Assembly: GCA_008508345.1 (NCBI GenBank)
Contig: QNGE01000995.1
Coordinates: 1 to 64,000 of the forward strand
Source: Paragonimus westermani
Lineage: Eukaryota > Platyhelminthes > Trematoda > Plagiorchiida > Troglotrematidae
Length of the DNA stretch: 64,000 nt
Direction of reading: 5' to 3'
Shown here: positions 38,901 to 44,899 of the stretch, one piece after another
How positions within the stretch are numbered: the stretch's first letter is position 1
Layout of the letters: each line of letters begins with the position of its first letter
Position numbers and translations under genes: made by a program
The notes under the pieces: generated by a model
What the model was told of the DNA's origin: nothing
Seen by the model: the letters and a program-made list of their open reading frames with translations, nothing else
Databases searched by the model: none

Positions 38901-41900
38901 GGAAAATGTCTCCTAAGATTAATTATAGAATTTTTGGTTGAACCGTCTTGTTTCTCGTGTATTTTACAATACCGTCATTGATGTGCATGACGGAATTCTG
39001 CTGTGCTGATGGAACAGTCGATCACTGTGCCGCATACGTGTAAACACGTGGTTTGGTGTTGTTTTCAGATTGTTTGCTGCTGCCATGTGGCCCACAAGGT
39101 GACGTGCAGGCTGTGTATGAATGCGTGCGTCGCACGGCCTGCATCAGTTACGTAAGCACTCGTTGAAGACTTCTTTTTATCGGGGTTATGACAATCCTCA
39201 TGGCTTTTGCTAAAATACCAGTTTTCATTCGGCAACAACGAACAAGTTGTTACACGTTTGATAGCGCGTATAGTTTTGAGGGTTGTGTTGGGCAGTGATG
39301 ATTAGCTTTACTGGATACTTAAACAACATATTGCAGAGTTTATCTAAATTCGGCTACGTGATTTTGTTTCCACCGCCCGCCGTTTAGCCGGTTTGCAGTA
39401 ATTTTGCACGAGTCTCCGAATATTTTTTTTACATGATGGCATTCTGCAAGTTCAAAACAATCACTGGTGACCCCGAATTCGACTTCATTCCACCACCATC
39501 AGTGGAGTACGTATGTACCTACCGGTTCACCGAGTATTAGACTGTGCATTTGTAATGAATCTGAGGACATTGCTTCAATAGGGTTAACTTCGTTTGTATT
39601 CACATCGCCAGTTCGGGCGTCCTCAGTAGTAATGCCAAGGTGTTGAACGAGCTGGGCAATTCCGGAAACCTATTTCTGATCTGCTGACTTGTGTTTACAG
39701 ACTGTTGCATATTACTCTATCGCGTAAGAATGAATTGTGGTGAGTACCGAAAACGTCACGGTCAGATTATTTCAGTCACAGCGTCTCCTTGAGTTATCGA
39801 GTAGACTAACCTGAGATGGGACAGATGAATAGAGACTTACAACGTGGAGCTAATCGGAAAGCGGAACGAGTGTGGAGGAGAACGGTAATATTCCTTCGGT
39901 CAATTCAGCTGTGAGCGGATTGTCTCCATCGGAGGTATTCCCGTGATAGTTCAGCTGCTTTCCTAATGACAAGTGAATAACTTGGAGATTGGACTGCACC
40001 CATGACTGATCACGGTTTTACATTCCCATCTACCTTCTGGATGCGTGTCTCGATGGACTCGTGGCCGTTGGTAAGCATGCTGTCACATACAAGTCACGTA
40101 AGGCCAAATCAAGCTTATTGCATCTGATGGGTGATTTTTCATTTCTATATACCGGTGAAATAGGGTCGCACATGTATACGATTAATGAGGTATAAATTAC
40201 TTGGCGAAAATAAGTGAAAGAGCGTGCCATAAGTTATGAAACGAACCTTTTTCAAATTTGTTAGCAATAATTTCTATCACAAGGATAACTTGTCGAATAG
40301 GTGGTAGTTACCATCTATGTGTGTACGTTCGTTTTAATGTCTGGTAAGTTTTTCGGGAAAATACGTTGACTAAATACAATATGTAGCGGTTGAGGATAGT
40401 CAGAGCATTTAACGGGTAAATTGGTCGCAAGCCTTGAAGTACGTGAAGTAGATCAAATAAGTTTGCACCATTGCATTTAGATGAGCGCAAACTTCGAGCA
40501 TAACGTCCAGCAACCTCAACAGGTGGAGAATGCAACCAGTGAAGGGGAATTAAACAACGAACAAAACGCCTAATTAGACGTATGAAAGGAAGTTAAAAAT
40601 CAGGTAAAGAGTGCAAGGCTTTGGATTTCGTTCGAAATACATTGATGGGAACCAGATAATTCAAGTTAAAAAAGAAGATTATCACCATCGATTGAAAATC
40701 CCCGTTAATGGGGGAGTTAAGCACAAGGAAATGATCACATCCTGACATCTGCAAGCACATTAGAAGTGAATTGTACCTACTGTTTCCTGTAGTTTCAAGC
40801 GATTTAGTTGTTACTAACTTTACGTATCTTAAGCCCTAAAGCGTTTCCTTACATTTTTTCACGCCTATGTAAACCGCGAACAATTTAAACTCTTCGACAT
40901 ACATTTATCTCACTGTTTTAACCGTTAGTCGAGTTATTAACTGTTTTTCCTCTCCAGTTGATACAGCGCGCGAAACTAAAGCACAAGACGTGCATCTGTT
41001 AGCTTGACACCGGAACGAGTGTGTTATGTTGACTTCGTGTGAAACTAATCTAACAGTAAACCAAGCGAAAGTCTGTTTGGACTGCTAACGGCGAAGCAGA
41101 CGATGGACAGACGTGTATCGTTCGTTTGTATAAAGGCACGTCGATTCTACAACCTTTCAGGGCTCGGCCTCAAGACCATTTTCCACGTAGTTGTCTGTCT
41201 TCAAGCGGGCACTTGATTGTTTAGCTTACCGGTCATAAACAGTTGTCCAGCTTGTGGATAAATGCCTCATTCTTTAGGTCTCTTGGTGACAATATTCACC
41301 CATTGTTGGACACTGAGATACGGCGCTTGTAAAGATTTTCCTTTAAAAACTACGTTGTTAACTTTCATTCCCCCCCTCCTAGGTCGCCTGTGTCATATTT
41401 TATTTCGGTCGTAATGGCCTGTTTCATACTTGTTTTCATTCATGTTCTTTGTTCATATCAGGCCCCTCCTGAAAATCGGTACGCTTCTCAGCTGGAAATA
41501 CTTGCTAGTATGGGCTTTATCAATCGTGAAGCTAATTTACAAGGTACGCGATATGATAAAACCACTTTTTGTTCATCGGTGAACTGCAGGTATACTACTC
41601 CGCACGATCGTGCTGGCTTTACGTTTGTTTTGGGCCAAGCCACACGATCAGAGTCCATTATTCCAACTTTGACTACTGTTTGTTCTTCTCAGCACCTGCG
41701 ATCAATTGTTGAACAATGGTTGTTGATTTTCATTAGTAACACTTCATTTTAAATGTTTTCAGTCTGCAGATTCTCACTCCAATTTATGTATGCTATGAAT
41801 ATTCTCCTAGCTTAGGTGATATATCGGCATCTTTCTGAATACTGATGGCTTGTGTATCTCTGTTTCTTCTAGCTCTGATTGCGACCTTTGGTGATGTGAA

Positions 41901-41943
41901 TGCGGCTGTGGATCGGTTGCTTCAATCAAACCAACTAGGCTGA
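8163..41943 (+). CDS. UBQLN: Ubiquilin (UBL-UBA proteasome shuttle factor), 11 coding exons
   Basis: Joining 8163-8243, 8313-8453, 8489-8503, 8539-8665, 15645-15811, 25531-25795, 26213-26403, 28011-28208, 31003-31332, 41462-41543 and 41873-41943 gives 1668 nt: 555 codons and a TGA. Every junction has GT...AG and matching phase. The product has an N-terminal ubiquitin-like domain (about residues 4-74), STI1-type Asn-Pro-Met/Glu-rich repeats (about 122-270 and 310-415), low-complexity Ser/Thr/Pro linkers, and a C-terminal UBA domain (about 512-553) with the MGF loop at 522-524. Length and order match animal ubiquilins. The family takes ubiquitylated or misfolded membrane-protein clients to the proteasome: the UBL binds the proteasome, the UBA binds ubiquitin. 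Introns range from 35 nt to 10.1 kb and are packed with transposons. The start is the first Met of the UBL, directly after an AG. Confidence 0.95.
8313..8453 (+). CDS. UBQLN: Ubiquilin exon 2 (rest of UBL)
   Basis: 47 codons, phase 0 on both sides. They encode the UBL helix and the hydrophobic patch (CLIFAGRIL), ending in GLIVHLVIR as in other ubiquilins. The upstream intron is 69 nt, the downstream one 35 nt. Confidence 0.93.
8489..8503 (+). CDS. UBQLN: Ubiquilin exon 3, 15-nt microexon
   Basis: Five codons (VPKPE) between two 35-nt introns, each with GT...AG. Reading through the next intron gives a stop (TGA) after 22 more codons, so this intron must be removed to reach exon 4. Both junctions are phase 0. 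Supported by frame continuity and splice sites only. Confidence 0.75.
8539..8665 (+). CDS. UBQLN: Ubiquilin exon 4 (linker)
   Basis: Ser/Thr/Gly-rich linker after the UBL, ending [10 protein letters not shown], similar to the glycine-rich linker before the first STI1 repeat. It ends in phase 1 with donor gtaagt-like gtaagtg. The following intron (8666-15644, about 7 kb) contains a whole gypsy element and RTE fragments. Confidence 0.85.
8667..9930. other. Ubiquilin intron 4, 5' part, no gene recognised
   Basis: Unique-looking sequence apart from a TA microsatellite at 9479-9508. Small open frames here have no recognisable domain. Confidence 0.4.
9479..9508. repeat. (TA)15 microsatellite
   Basis: Thirty bases of alternating TA followed by a short TG run, inside ubiquilin intron 4. 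Confidence 0.95.
9931..10103 (-). repeat. 3' LTR of the CsRn1-like element
   Basis: 173 bp, starting TGTTATGA and ending ATAACA on the plus strand, so the ends are an inverted TGTTAT/ATAACA pair. It matches the other LTR along its length with scattered substitutions and small gaps. Confidence 0.92.
10104..10115 (-). other. Polypurine tract next to 3' LTR
   Basis: Element-sense GGTGGGGGAGAA directly upstream of the 3' LTR, the expected plus-strand primer. Confidence 0.75.
10480..11730 (-). CDS. RNase H and integrase of the CsRn1-like element
   Basis: A long open frame (416 codons, no clear ATG of its own; it was part of Pol). RNase [21 protein letters not shown], then the [11 protein letters not shown]lu region, [10 protein letters not shown] and a [14 protein letters not shown] end. 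Integrase: [12 protein letters not shown] zinc region with its CC end damaged (SICCEIKP), first Asp in [10 protein letters not shown], Glu in [15 protein letters not shown]. The second catalytic Asp is Tyr (IHSYRGSSF), a single-base change, so strand transfer is predicted to be lost although the frame is open. A C-terminal basic tail continues in another frame to about 10287. Confidence 0.85.
   Translation of the reverse strand: MSCKAAISTIQYDTPLIVGTDASDVAIAANLNQNGRPVAFISRSLSSSERHHSAVEKEACAVVESIWKHLLLCNHFKLVTDQRPIAFIYGNQHREKVKNDKIERWKLELLPFKVDVVHRPDKDNRATDALSRNCCGALMTNIDLKELHESLCHPGVSRLTHFVRARNLPFPVKEVRGVVAKRSICCEIKPRFFSKARGELIKATQPFERLSTDFKGPLSSVTRNRYLTIIEYSRFPFVFACSDQTNETVIKCFCQFSLFGTPAYIHSYRGSSFMSSNVQQILHERGVATSKTPYNPQGNGQVERSNETLGKTVLFALKSRNLAINQWEFVLLDALHSARSLLCTATNVTSHERLFLYNRRSTSGTTLPMWLTKPGPVLFKNGRQSKYDPLVEEVELLQCNRQYAYVRFPNDMEGTV
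11660..12543 (-). pseudogene. Reverse transcriptase of the CsRn1-like element, frameshifted
   Basis: The N-terminal frame (12139-12543) shows the fingers ([20 protein letters not shown]) and motif A ([14 protein letters not shown]). The C-terminal frame (11660 to about 12100) shows the thumb and connection ([11 protein letters not shown]). The stretch 12029-12138 holds a frame change and motif C, which reads [10 protein letters not shown]: the catalytic Asp of the Y-x-D box is Glu. In related elements this box is YxDN or YxDD (family knowledge). The enzyme would be inactive. Confidence 0.8.
12585..13019 (-). CDS. Retropepsin-like protease of the CsRn1-like element
   Basis: The open frame carries [18 protein letters not shown], with the catalytic DTGS intact, and the downstream hydrophobic [10 protein letters not shown] segment that corresponds to the ILG region of retropepsins. 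It would cut the Gag-Pol precursor. The frame closes at 12585 just before the RT, so this copy has a break between protease and polymerase. Confidence 0.8.
   Translation of the reverse strand: MMSRNRQHCSSITRPFISTVTSAAAPECLSNVVIDLEFNGTRLQALIDTGSSESYVASSLVFQNDWKVRKSRSKITMASTTLWSDTRGRVPMSITYKDAVYEGMKLSALPHLYADVLLGHDFPKLHKSVEIPFGGPKPPFHSVH
13025..13135 (-). pseudogene. Gag zinc knuckles, frameshifted
   Basis: The second knuckle ([16 protein letters not shown]2CX4HX4C) is intact. The first begins CFF but its second Cys is Trp (TGG), and a frameshift separates the two. Such knuckles bind element RNA. Confidence 0.7.
13216..13743 (-). CDS. Gag of the CsRn1-like element
   Basis: Open frame of about 175 codons from the ATG at 13743, only 24 bases after the LTR. 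It carries a capsid-like helical domain: [20 protein letters not shown] near the start, then [20 protein letters not shown] and [20 protein letters not shown], the typical retrotransposon Gag major-homology-like helices. It makes the particle core that packages element RNA. The frame ends before the zinc knuckles, which lie just downstream in a shifted frame, so the original Gag was longer. Confidence 0.85.
   Translation of the reverse strand: MERILRLQRFNIDPIAVNASKEWNHWFCTFTSFLSSLDSFHPNKLTTLINYISSSVYEYTSECDSYDDAVSILRDLYVKPKNEVFARHLLATCRQGGQTLDQFAQRMRSFAKDCNFEATTAEQNRDDAIRDAFISGLLSSQIRQRLLEVLNFQAAFDQARLLELAEKSLNYTSPL
13752..13766 (-). other. Putative self-priming primer-binding site
   Basis: One base after the 5' LTR the element-sense sequence is TTTATTCGTCTAACA. 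This is a perfect 15-nt complement of TGTTAGACGAATAAA inside the same LTR (13849-13863; copy in the 3' LTR at 10012-10026). No TGG-type tRNA primer site is present. The layout is like Tf1/sushi elements, in which the RNA 5' end folds back to prime. Confidence 0.6.
13768..13942 (-). repeat. 5' LTR of the CsRn1-like element
   Basis: 175-bp partner of the repeat at 9931-10103. In element orientation it holds AATAAA (about 13854-13849) inside the segment that also forms one arm of the self-complementary primer site. Confidence 0.92.
14100..14690 (+). mobile_element. RTE-type LINE 3' fragment
   Basis: Plus-strand C-terminal coding relic ([13 protein letters not shown], then [17 protein letters not shown]) followed by a 3' region almost identical to 22783-23208. 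It ends near GTTAGATAA. It faces tail-to-tail with an opposite copy. Confidence 0.8.
14705..15240 (-). mobile_element. RTE-type LINE 3' fragment, opposite orientation
   Basis: 15000-15070 is the reverse complement of the end of the neighbouring copy (GTCTCCAGCCACCGACTGTG and following). The block 14840-14990 is the reverse complement of 23220-23400. A CATCATGATG-like tail lies at the 14705 side. Confidence 0.7.
15645..15811 (+). CDS. UBQLN: Ubiquilin exon 5 (first STI1 repeat)
   Basis: Encodes the STI1 helices with the characteristic [18 protein letters not shown] and [10 protein letters not shown] runs. The acceptor is tgtccttcag and the donor gtaagt. Two bases complete the Gly codon from exon 4; the exon ends in phase 0. 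Confidence 0.95.
15812..16107. other. Start of ubiquilin intron 5, nothing recognised
   Basis: Pyrimidine-rich single-copy-looking sequence after the exon 5 donor. No gene or repeat boundary seen. Confidence 0.4.
16108..17290 (-). mobile_element. RTE-type LINE fragment with RT motifs, internally deleted
   Basis: On the minus strand: the inter-domain segment ending in [16 protein letters not shown] sequence (about 17200), the RT start ([20 protein letters not shown]), motif A ([10 protein letters not shown]), motif B ([18 protein letters not shown], 16269-16541) and motif C with an intact YADD (about 16230-16245). After this the C-terminal part is missing and the sequence jumps to a 3' end with a short ATGATGATG tail near 16120. 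Several stops and frameshifts break the ORF. The part 16600-17250 is nearly identical, in inverted orientation, to 22010-22660. Confidence 0.88.
17291..17749. other. Intron 5 sequence without recognised feature
   Basis: Two short open frames (17319-17570 and 17479-17676, plus) show no domain. Confidence 0.35.
17831..17960 (+). mobile_element. tRNA-derived SINE with hammerhead core
   Basis: A-box-like TGGCACAGTGATC at 17842-17854 and B-box-like AGTTCAACTCC at 17885-17895 form a Pol III promoter of tRNA type. A non-tRNA part follows: GGCAAGGATGTGCAC and a hammerhead-like motif. A second member of the family lies at the right window edge (minus strand, 63925-64000). Schistosome Sm-alpha SINEs are also tRNA-derived and carry hammerheads (established knowledge); relation to them is inferred. 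Confidence 0.65.
17914..17958 (+). ncRNA. Hammerhead ribozyme-like motif (type I layout)
   Basis: Stem I: GCACTG (17914-17919) pairs with TAGTGC (17953-17958), six pairs including one G-U. Then CTGACGA (17920-17926), stem II (17927-17940), GAAA (17941-17944), a two-pair stem III with UCGA loop, and GTC (17950-17952) directly before stem I. All core bases (CUGANGA, GAAA, cleavage GUC) are present. Stem II is weak: about three pairs, one of them G-U, then a C-C mismatch, so activity is doubtful. Confidence 0.55.
18033..19296. other. Intron 5 sequence, one unassigned open frame
   Basis: A 179-codon minus-strand open frame at 18370-18909 has no ATG at its upstream end and two hydrophobic stretches (around 18570-18730), but no domain I recognise. 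I do not call it a gene. Nothing else is seen. Confidence 0.35.
19297..19480 (-). mobile_element. RTE-type LINE 3' end
   Basis: Starts with a CATCATCATCATAGACAGCA tail on the plus strand and continues with sequence related to 37285-37500 and 14760-14870 (the shared ACACCTTGCAAACAAA block). It is the extreme 3' end of a minus-strand RTE copy. Confidence 0.65.
19481..20640. other. Intron 5 sequence, possible unclassified repeat
   Basis: The segment 20040-20240 looks like a dispersed repeat (it contains CCAGGTTGGGGGTTGGAAAA), but I could not assign it to a class. No gene recognised. Confidence 0.3.
20641..23466 (+). mobile_element. RTE-type LINE, near full-span but internally deleted
   Basis: 5' region from about 20780, then the endonuclease start ([20 protein letters not shown], followed by [12 protein letters not shown], 20844-20996). 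After decayed sequence comes the inter-domain region (21590-22021, ending [17 protein letters not shown]), then the RT start ([19 protein letters not shown], 22372-22554) and motif A ([10 protein letters not shown], about 22625-22660). At about 22780 the sequence jumps from just before RT motif B straight to the C-terminal segment [17 protein letters not shown], so motifs B and C are deleted. A 3' region and a GATAATGATGATGAG tail end it near 23466. Endonuclease-RT order and tail type fit the RTE clade (family knowledge). Confidence 0.85.
23640..24560 (-). pseudogene. Old CsRn1-like gypsy relic
   Basis: Minus-strand pieces in the right order: a Gag helix ([19 protein letters not shown], 24306-24545) like the [10 protein letters not shown] helix of the intron 4 element; a protease-to-RT junction ([11 protein letters not shown], then [13 protein letters not shown], 23930-24205); and an RNase H end with integrase zinc region ([20 protein letters not shown], then KLHNCLHHP, 23638-23895). 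Most of RT is missing and stops are frequent. It is an older relative of the 9931-13942 element. Confidence 0.6.
24561..25530. other. End of ubiquilin intron 5, nothing recognised
   Basis: No domain or repeat class recognised before the exon 6 acceptor (ttccacacag). Confidence 0.4.
25531..25795 (+). CDS. UBQLN: Ubiquilin exon 6 (STI1, continued)
   Basis: Continues directly as [20 protein letters not shown] and includes [20 protein letters not shown], the strongest ubiquilin signature in the window, then the IQEP segment and an NPFADLAG end. Phase 0 in, phase 1 out. The upstream intron is 9.7 kb. Confidence 0.97.
26213..26403 (+). CDS. UBQLN: Ubiquilin exon 7 (PNPWAP linker)
   Basis: Starts with the two bases that complete a Gly codon and contains MPNPWAP, a conserved ubiquilin linker motif, followed by a Ser/Ala/Pro-rich stretch and the start of the second STI1 group ([16 protein letters not shown]). 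Confidence 0.95.
26404..28010. other. Ubiquilin intron 7
   Basis: 1607 nt. Contains a TA microsatellite at 26887-26919. The open frame 27588-27887 has no recognisable domain. Confidence 0.6.
26887..26919. repeat. (TA)n microsatellite
   Basis: Thirty-three bases of alternating TA inside ubiquilin intron 7. Confidence 0.95.
28011..28208 (+). CDS. UBQLN: Ubiquilin exon 8 (second STI1 group)
   Basis: 66 codons, phase 0 both sides, with [20 protein letters not shown] and an [12 protein letters not shown] end, equivalent to the second STI1 pair of animal ubiquilins. The acceptor is tgtttatag and the donor gtatgt. Confidence 0.95.
28209..29239. other. Ubiquilin intron 8, first part
   Basis: No gene or clear repeat recognised between the exon 8 donor and the RTE-like segment that begins near 29240. 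Confidence 0.4.
29240..30320 (+). pseudogene. RTE-like C-terminal relics around a GC-rich block
   Basis: 29240-29460 reads, with stops, like the RTE C-terminal domain ([16 protein letters not shown], then [20 protein letters not shown] in the place of the usual RDIRLS...VRAVLL). From 29945 a similar domain resumes (YSCEV, then [15 protein letters not shown]) and runs to about 30320 ([14 protein letters not shown]). Between them, 29460-29930 is a GC-rich block with a different texture and an AATAAA (29900), possibly a solo LTR or other insertion. Confidence 0.45.
30321..31002. other. End of ubiquilin intron 8, nothing recognised
   Basis: AT-rich sequence up to the exon 9 acceptor (gttcttcag). 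No gene seen. Confidence 0.4.
31003..31332 (+). CDS. UBQLN: Ubiquilin exon 9 (STI1 end and long Ser/Thr linker)
   Basis: Begins [18 protein letters not shown], the conserved end of the second STI1 group, followed by about 90 residues of Thr/Ala/Ser/Pro-rich low complexity leading to the UBA. Phase 0 on both sides; donor gtaagtg. The next intron is 10.1 kb and contains the deleted LTR element. Confidence 0.93.
31333..33069. other. Ubiquilin intron 9, first part
   Basis: No gene recognised. A short TA repeat lies at 32793-32807. The last five bases (ACCGA, 33065-33069) are the left target-site duplication of the next element. Confidence 0.5.
33070..33529 (+). repeat. 5' LTR of the deletion element
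   Basis: 460 bp, TGTTAGGAGG...GTTACATCA. Lacks a 14-nt segment (AATCTAGTCAGGAC) that the 3' LTR has near its start. Confidence 0.93.
33531..33542 (+). other. Primer-binding site of the deletion element
   Basis: TGGCGACAGAGG, one base after the 5' LTR; it begins with TGG as expected for the complement of a tRNA CCA end. Confidence 0.65.
33560..35722 (+). CDS. Gag-protease-integrase-tail fusion ORF (internal deletion)
   Basis: The open frame runs from ATG 33644 to 35722 (692 codons). An upstream in-frame ATG at 33560 fits a gypsy Gag start (MTISVEQM, then [14 protein letters not shown]), but codon 9 is TAG (33584-33586), so translation from it would stop. Domains in order: Gag capsid-like region (about residues 20-200 of the 692), two zinc knuckles ([13 protein letters not shown] and [14 protein letters not shown], near residues 245-277), protease with [13 protein letters not shown] (DTA in place of DTG, about residue 330), then directly [20 protein letters not shown], which is the integrase C-terminal segment, followed by its basic chromodomain-like tail. 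About two kilobases of RT, RNase H and integrase core are gone without loss of frame (junction near 34900-34950). It could at most supply Gag and protease. Confidence 0.88.
35464..35938 (+). repeat. 3' LTR of the deletion element
   Basis: 475 bp with the same ends as the 5' LTR. The internal open frame reads through the polypurine tract about 86 codons into this LTR before stopping at 35722. Confidence 0.93.
35944..36748. other. Intron 9 sequence, nothing recognised
   Basis: Open frames on both strands near 36200-36520 lack recognisable domains. Confidence 0.35.
36749..36812. repeat. Palindrome with 32-bp arms
   Basis: Arms 36749-36780 and 36781-36812 are reverse complements with two mismatches and no spacer, centred on GGTG|CACC. 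Each arm contains TCACGTGAACCC or its complement. It can extrude as a cruciform. Confidence 0.9.
36793..37227 (-). pseudogene. Possible gypsy Gag N-terminal relic
   Basis: A 144-codon minus-strand open frame. The part [20 protein letters not shown] resembles the start of gypsy Gag capsids (F.lP.f....p..WF), followed by [20 protein letters not shown] in the place of the next helix. No other element part adjoins it. Weak call. Confidence 0.3.
37275..38870 (-). mobile_element. RTE-type LINE, 3' half
   Basis: Minus strand, from RT motif A (38710 region, [10 protein letters not shown]) through motif B (38413-38685, the same 90-codon frame as at 16269-16541) and motif C (near 38390) to a full C-terminal domain (37972-38298: [20 protein letters not shown] and [20 protein letters not shown]). 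A 3' region and a CATCACCATAATCAT tail follow near 37285. It lacks the F-to-S motif A change pair of the intron 5 copies (it has P-D-S-V-D), so it is a separate, more complete branch. Frameshifts are present. Confidence 0.85.
38871..41461. other. End of ubiquilin intron 9, nothing recognised
   Basis: About 2.6 kb of AT-rich sequence with only short open frames. No domain or repeat class was recognised before the exon 10 acceptor (ttcatatcag). Confidence 0.4.
41462..41543 (+). CDS. UBQLN: Ubiquilin exon 10 (UBA, first half)
   Basis: Encodes [20 protein letters not shown], the first UBA helix and the MGF ubiquitin-binding loop. Phase 0 in, phase 1 out; donor gtacgc. Confidence 0.95.
41873..41943 (+). 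CDS. UBQLN: Ubiquilin exon 11 (UBA end and stop)
   Basis: Completes the UBA with [17 protein letters not shown] and ends in TGA at 41941-41943. The acceptor tttcttctag closes a 329-nt intron. No canonical AATAAA is seen in the next 450 bases; AATAAT occurs near 42090. Confidence 0.95.
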
Positions 41944-42519
41944 GGAATTGGTCATCACATCTTTCTGCATATGCACGCTTGTACTGGATCACTGCAATTC
42001 ATGGGCATTGTTTTTGGTGCAAACTGATCTGGTTCATTTGTTCATCACTGAACTCTCTCTCTCTCGAGTGATCCGCTATGGACTTTGTAATAATAATGAT
42101 ACCTCTGTTAACCTCGCATTGTCATTATCATTTAAATCGCTCAACCTTTGATTCGTCCATCCGTCGTCTGTTATCGGCTGATTTCGCACACACGGACACA
42201 CGCATACACAAGAAGTTCTTATTCTGCCGTTAACTTTGGCTGCAGCTCCTCCTTGCCCATTAGTCGTTTCTTAAGCGTGTTACATTGCATTCGTAAATAG
42301 CGTGTACGTGTGATTGTTCGTGTCATGAAGCTTTGAGTGGTGTGCTTCTGTAATGTTTTTCAGAATCGGAATTTTTAATTCAGTATTCTTTTTCTTTCGA
42401 GCGGTCACAATGGTCTGTTCTTACGGTGAGTTCACGCTTCTTAGTTTGTGAGTTTGGGGCATCAGACTTTCTCATCACTTTCGTCAACGTTATATCAGTG
42501 ATGAACATGTGCTTAGCTA
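41944..42519. other. Ubiquilin 3' flank
   Basis: Expected to contain the 3' UTR. A CT run (near 42055-42066) and an A/C-rich stretch (near 42190-42212) are seen; no canonical poly(A) signal. Confidence 0.45.
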
Positions 42520-42830
42520 GTGTGCAATCGGAAGGGAAATTAAGCCTCAGTCAAGAGATAAAAGCAAGAGTGTTGTTCACTCCTCGAAACCCTTGTATGC
42601 CCACATTCAGACAGTCAATACATCTTGCAAACCTATAACTGTATTACATGTATGAGTATGATGACATCTGAATACCCTCTTCACGGCTTTCCACTGTCTC
42701 GCTCCATTAACTGTCTCCAATTCTTAGACGGTCCAGTCAAGTAAGGCCAGCATTCACGCAACTGAATCTGATTAACCGCCATTTACAGTCATGTTTTCTA
42801 CGGTGTTGTCTGCGGTGGTCGGCGTGACCC
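42520..42830 (-). mobile_element. RTE-type LINE 3' end, diverged
   Basis: Similar in order to 37450-37670: a CATTCAGACAGTCAATACATC block, CTTGCAAACC, a TGACATCTGAATACC..ACGGCTTTCCACTGTCTCGC block, and ATTCACGCAACTGAATCTGA. Minus-strand 3' region only. Confidence 0.55.
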
Positions 42831-44899
42831 GCTGTTGTTAACTGACTAATATCTGTTTCCACTTCTTCGGCCGTCCTATATTTCATGCCAGTGAGCTTGG
42901 GTAGGTATTTGGTAGGTGCGCATTCTCGGCACGTGACCTAACTGTTTGTATCTCTACATTTTGAGGGCTTGGATGCTTGAACTGGATCAATCCTCAGCCA
43001 AGCAACTCTACATCTGTTCATAGAAGCACACCTGGCAAGATTGTCTCGTGGTAGTGAAACTGTGATGCACGGGTATATTACCGTACCTGACCCAGGTTGG
43101 AGAGAAAGTGAAAAAAATCGGCTTAGCTGTTTTTGTCAGGTGCGCGTGGACGCCTGCATATAGGATCTGTGTGTTCTGATTTGCTACGTGGTGTACACAG
43201 ACTACTACCTATTAATGTACTGAGTAAAAATTGACTGTTGATTACGGTCTGTGTACTCAGCAACCATCAGACGTGTTTGGTTGATGAGTCCAATTGCCGG
43301 AACGTGGCAGAGTCAGGCGTTTGAGGCGACAGGTGGTTTATGTTTACAGCACCGACGAGGTGTCCCACGTTATTGAAACTCGTCTGGTTGGATAGCGATG
43401 AGAGGTTCTTTCACAGATGGTCCGCCTGGTAAACGTACGCTAACCGTTGTGCGCCATCTGTTCGTCCCTGTTCAGCTGAGTGATGTTGAACAACTGTTAC
43501 GGCTCACATTACCAGGAACAAGTGGGATGGTAATTGTCAGTGGTGGTCGGAACACTTGTCGACTTATCCGAGGTTATCGAGGCCGGTCCGGCTAGTTGTC
43601 AGCGCGGATGGGTACGCCGATCATTGATACAAGGGCTGTAGTATCTGCTCTGCGTTTTACTTCAGAGGCCGGCTGGGTACCACTAGAAATTAACATTTCG
43701 AAGTCAAATCACAGATAACGACTGTAAACAGCTCGGTGATGTTTCTACAGCTGAAAATACATTGGTGTCAGCAAATACATAAGAGTAGATATATGAAATC
43801 AGTATGAAATGTCACGTACGTTCGAAATGGTACGTCCCAGTAAACTTTTCGACCGTCAGCGGTCGAGCACAAGCAAAACGTCAAATTCAAGATGTCGGCC
43901 GGGCAACCTTCATGCGAGCACAATTATGTTATCGCACATACTACTCACAAAAAGGGGGAAGTAGGCGGTGAGTGGCAAGAAAGTCCAAACGGATGTTACA
44001 AGGGCTCTCGTTTGGAGCTATGATTTTGCCATTCGTGATTAGGTGATTGAATACCCAAATCACGTTGGCTGCACCAAACAGCTTACGGGCATCGTAGCCT
44101 CTCATTGGGCTTGGTTGGTCGCGGAACAATGGTGTCCGCACACTGATCCTTTCCGAGTGGTGATATGGCTACTCAAAATCAAGCTTGGCTAATTTGCTTC
44201 ATGGTACTGAGGAATGGTGCAACAAGTAAACGACCAGATAGTTAAAGTTGCGTTAGTTAACACATCAGGATTGACCGTCATTATCTTCATGAACTTCCGT
44301 ACCATATGCCTACGATCAGTCATCCACATTCAAAGTTGATCTATACTGCCTAACTTGCATCAACCGTGCGCACGTTTTACAGTCACCGAATTTTACGTGC
44401 GCCACCTCGGGTATATGTGAGTGATAGAGAAGAGTCACCAAATGCAAACCGGATGTTAAACTTGTAACGCTCGGTGAGATAAAACTAGGCCACACAAGTA
44501 ACAGACTGTTATTTGTTATCAATTCCGTTGCTTTTGGGTCAGCCAGGGCTCAGCTACTTGACTTGTCTAAGGCAGTAACGGTACCCACAACTTTGACTGG
44601 TTTTAGAAGTGACGTGGAATTGAGTCACGTCACTTGGTGCGATTTTCACGAAAGCTTTAATCCGACCGGTCAGTTCCACAAATCACAATGACTTGAACTG
44701 GCGTTTGGGTTTGGGATGATTATAGGTTCCAAGCGTGTTCTTGTAACTCGCAGCTCAGAAGTCCTGGACCGTGGTTGTCAGGACACGTATTTCTTAACGA
44801 AACAACCAGGACGCATCGTGCCATATCGGTCGGCTCAGTTCGGATGGTTCGGTCGTGGTGCGCTTCCACTCAGCCAATCAGATTAGAGTCGTATGATCG
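42831..44899. other. Intergenic sequence, possible integrase zinc relic
   Basis: The minus-strand frame 44316-44522 contains HIPEVAHVKFGDCKTCARLM, which resembles the GH.G..KT..RL zinc-binding start of LTR-element integrases. It could be the integrase end of the adjacent BEL/Pao relic or of a gypsy element. Nothing else recognised. Confidence 0.35.
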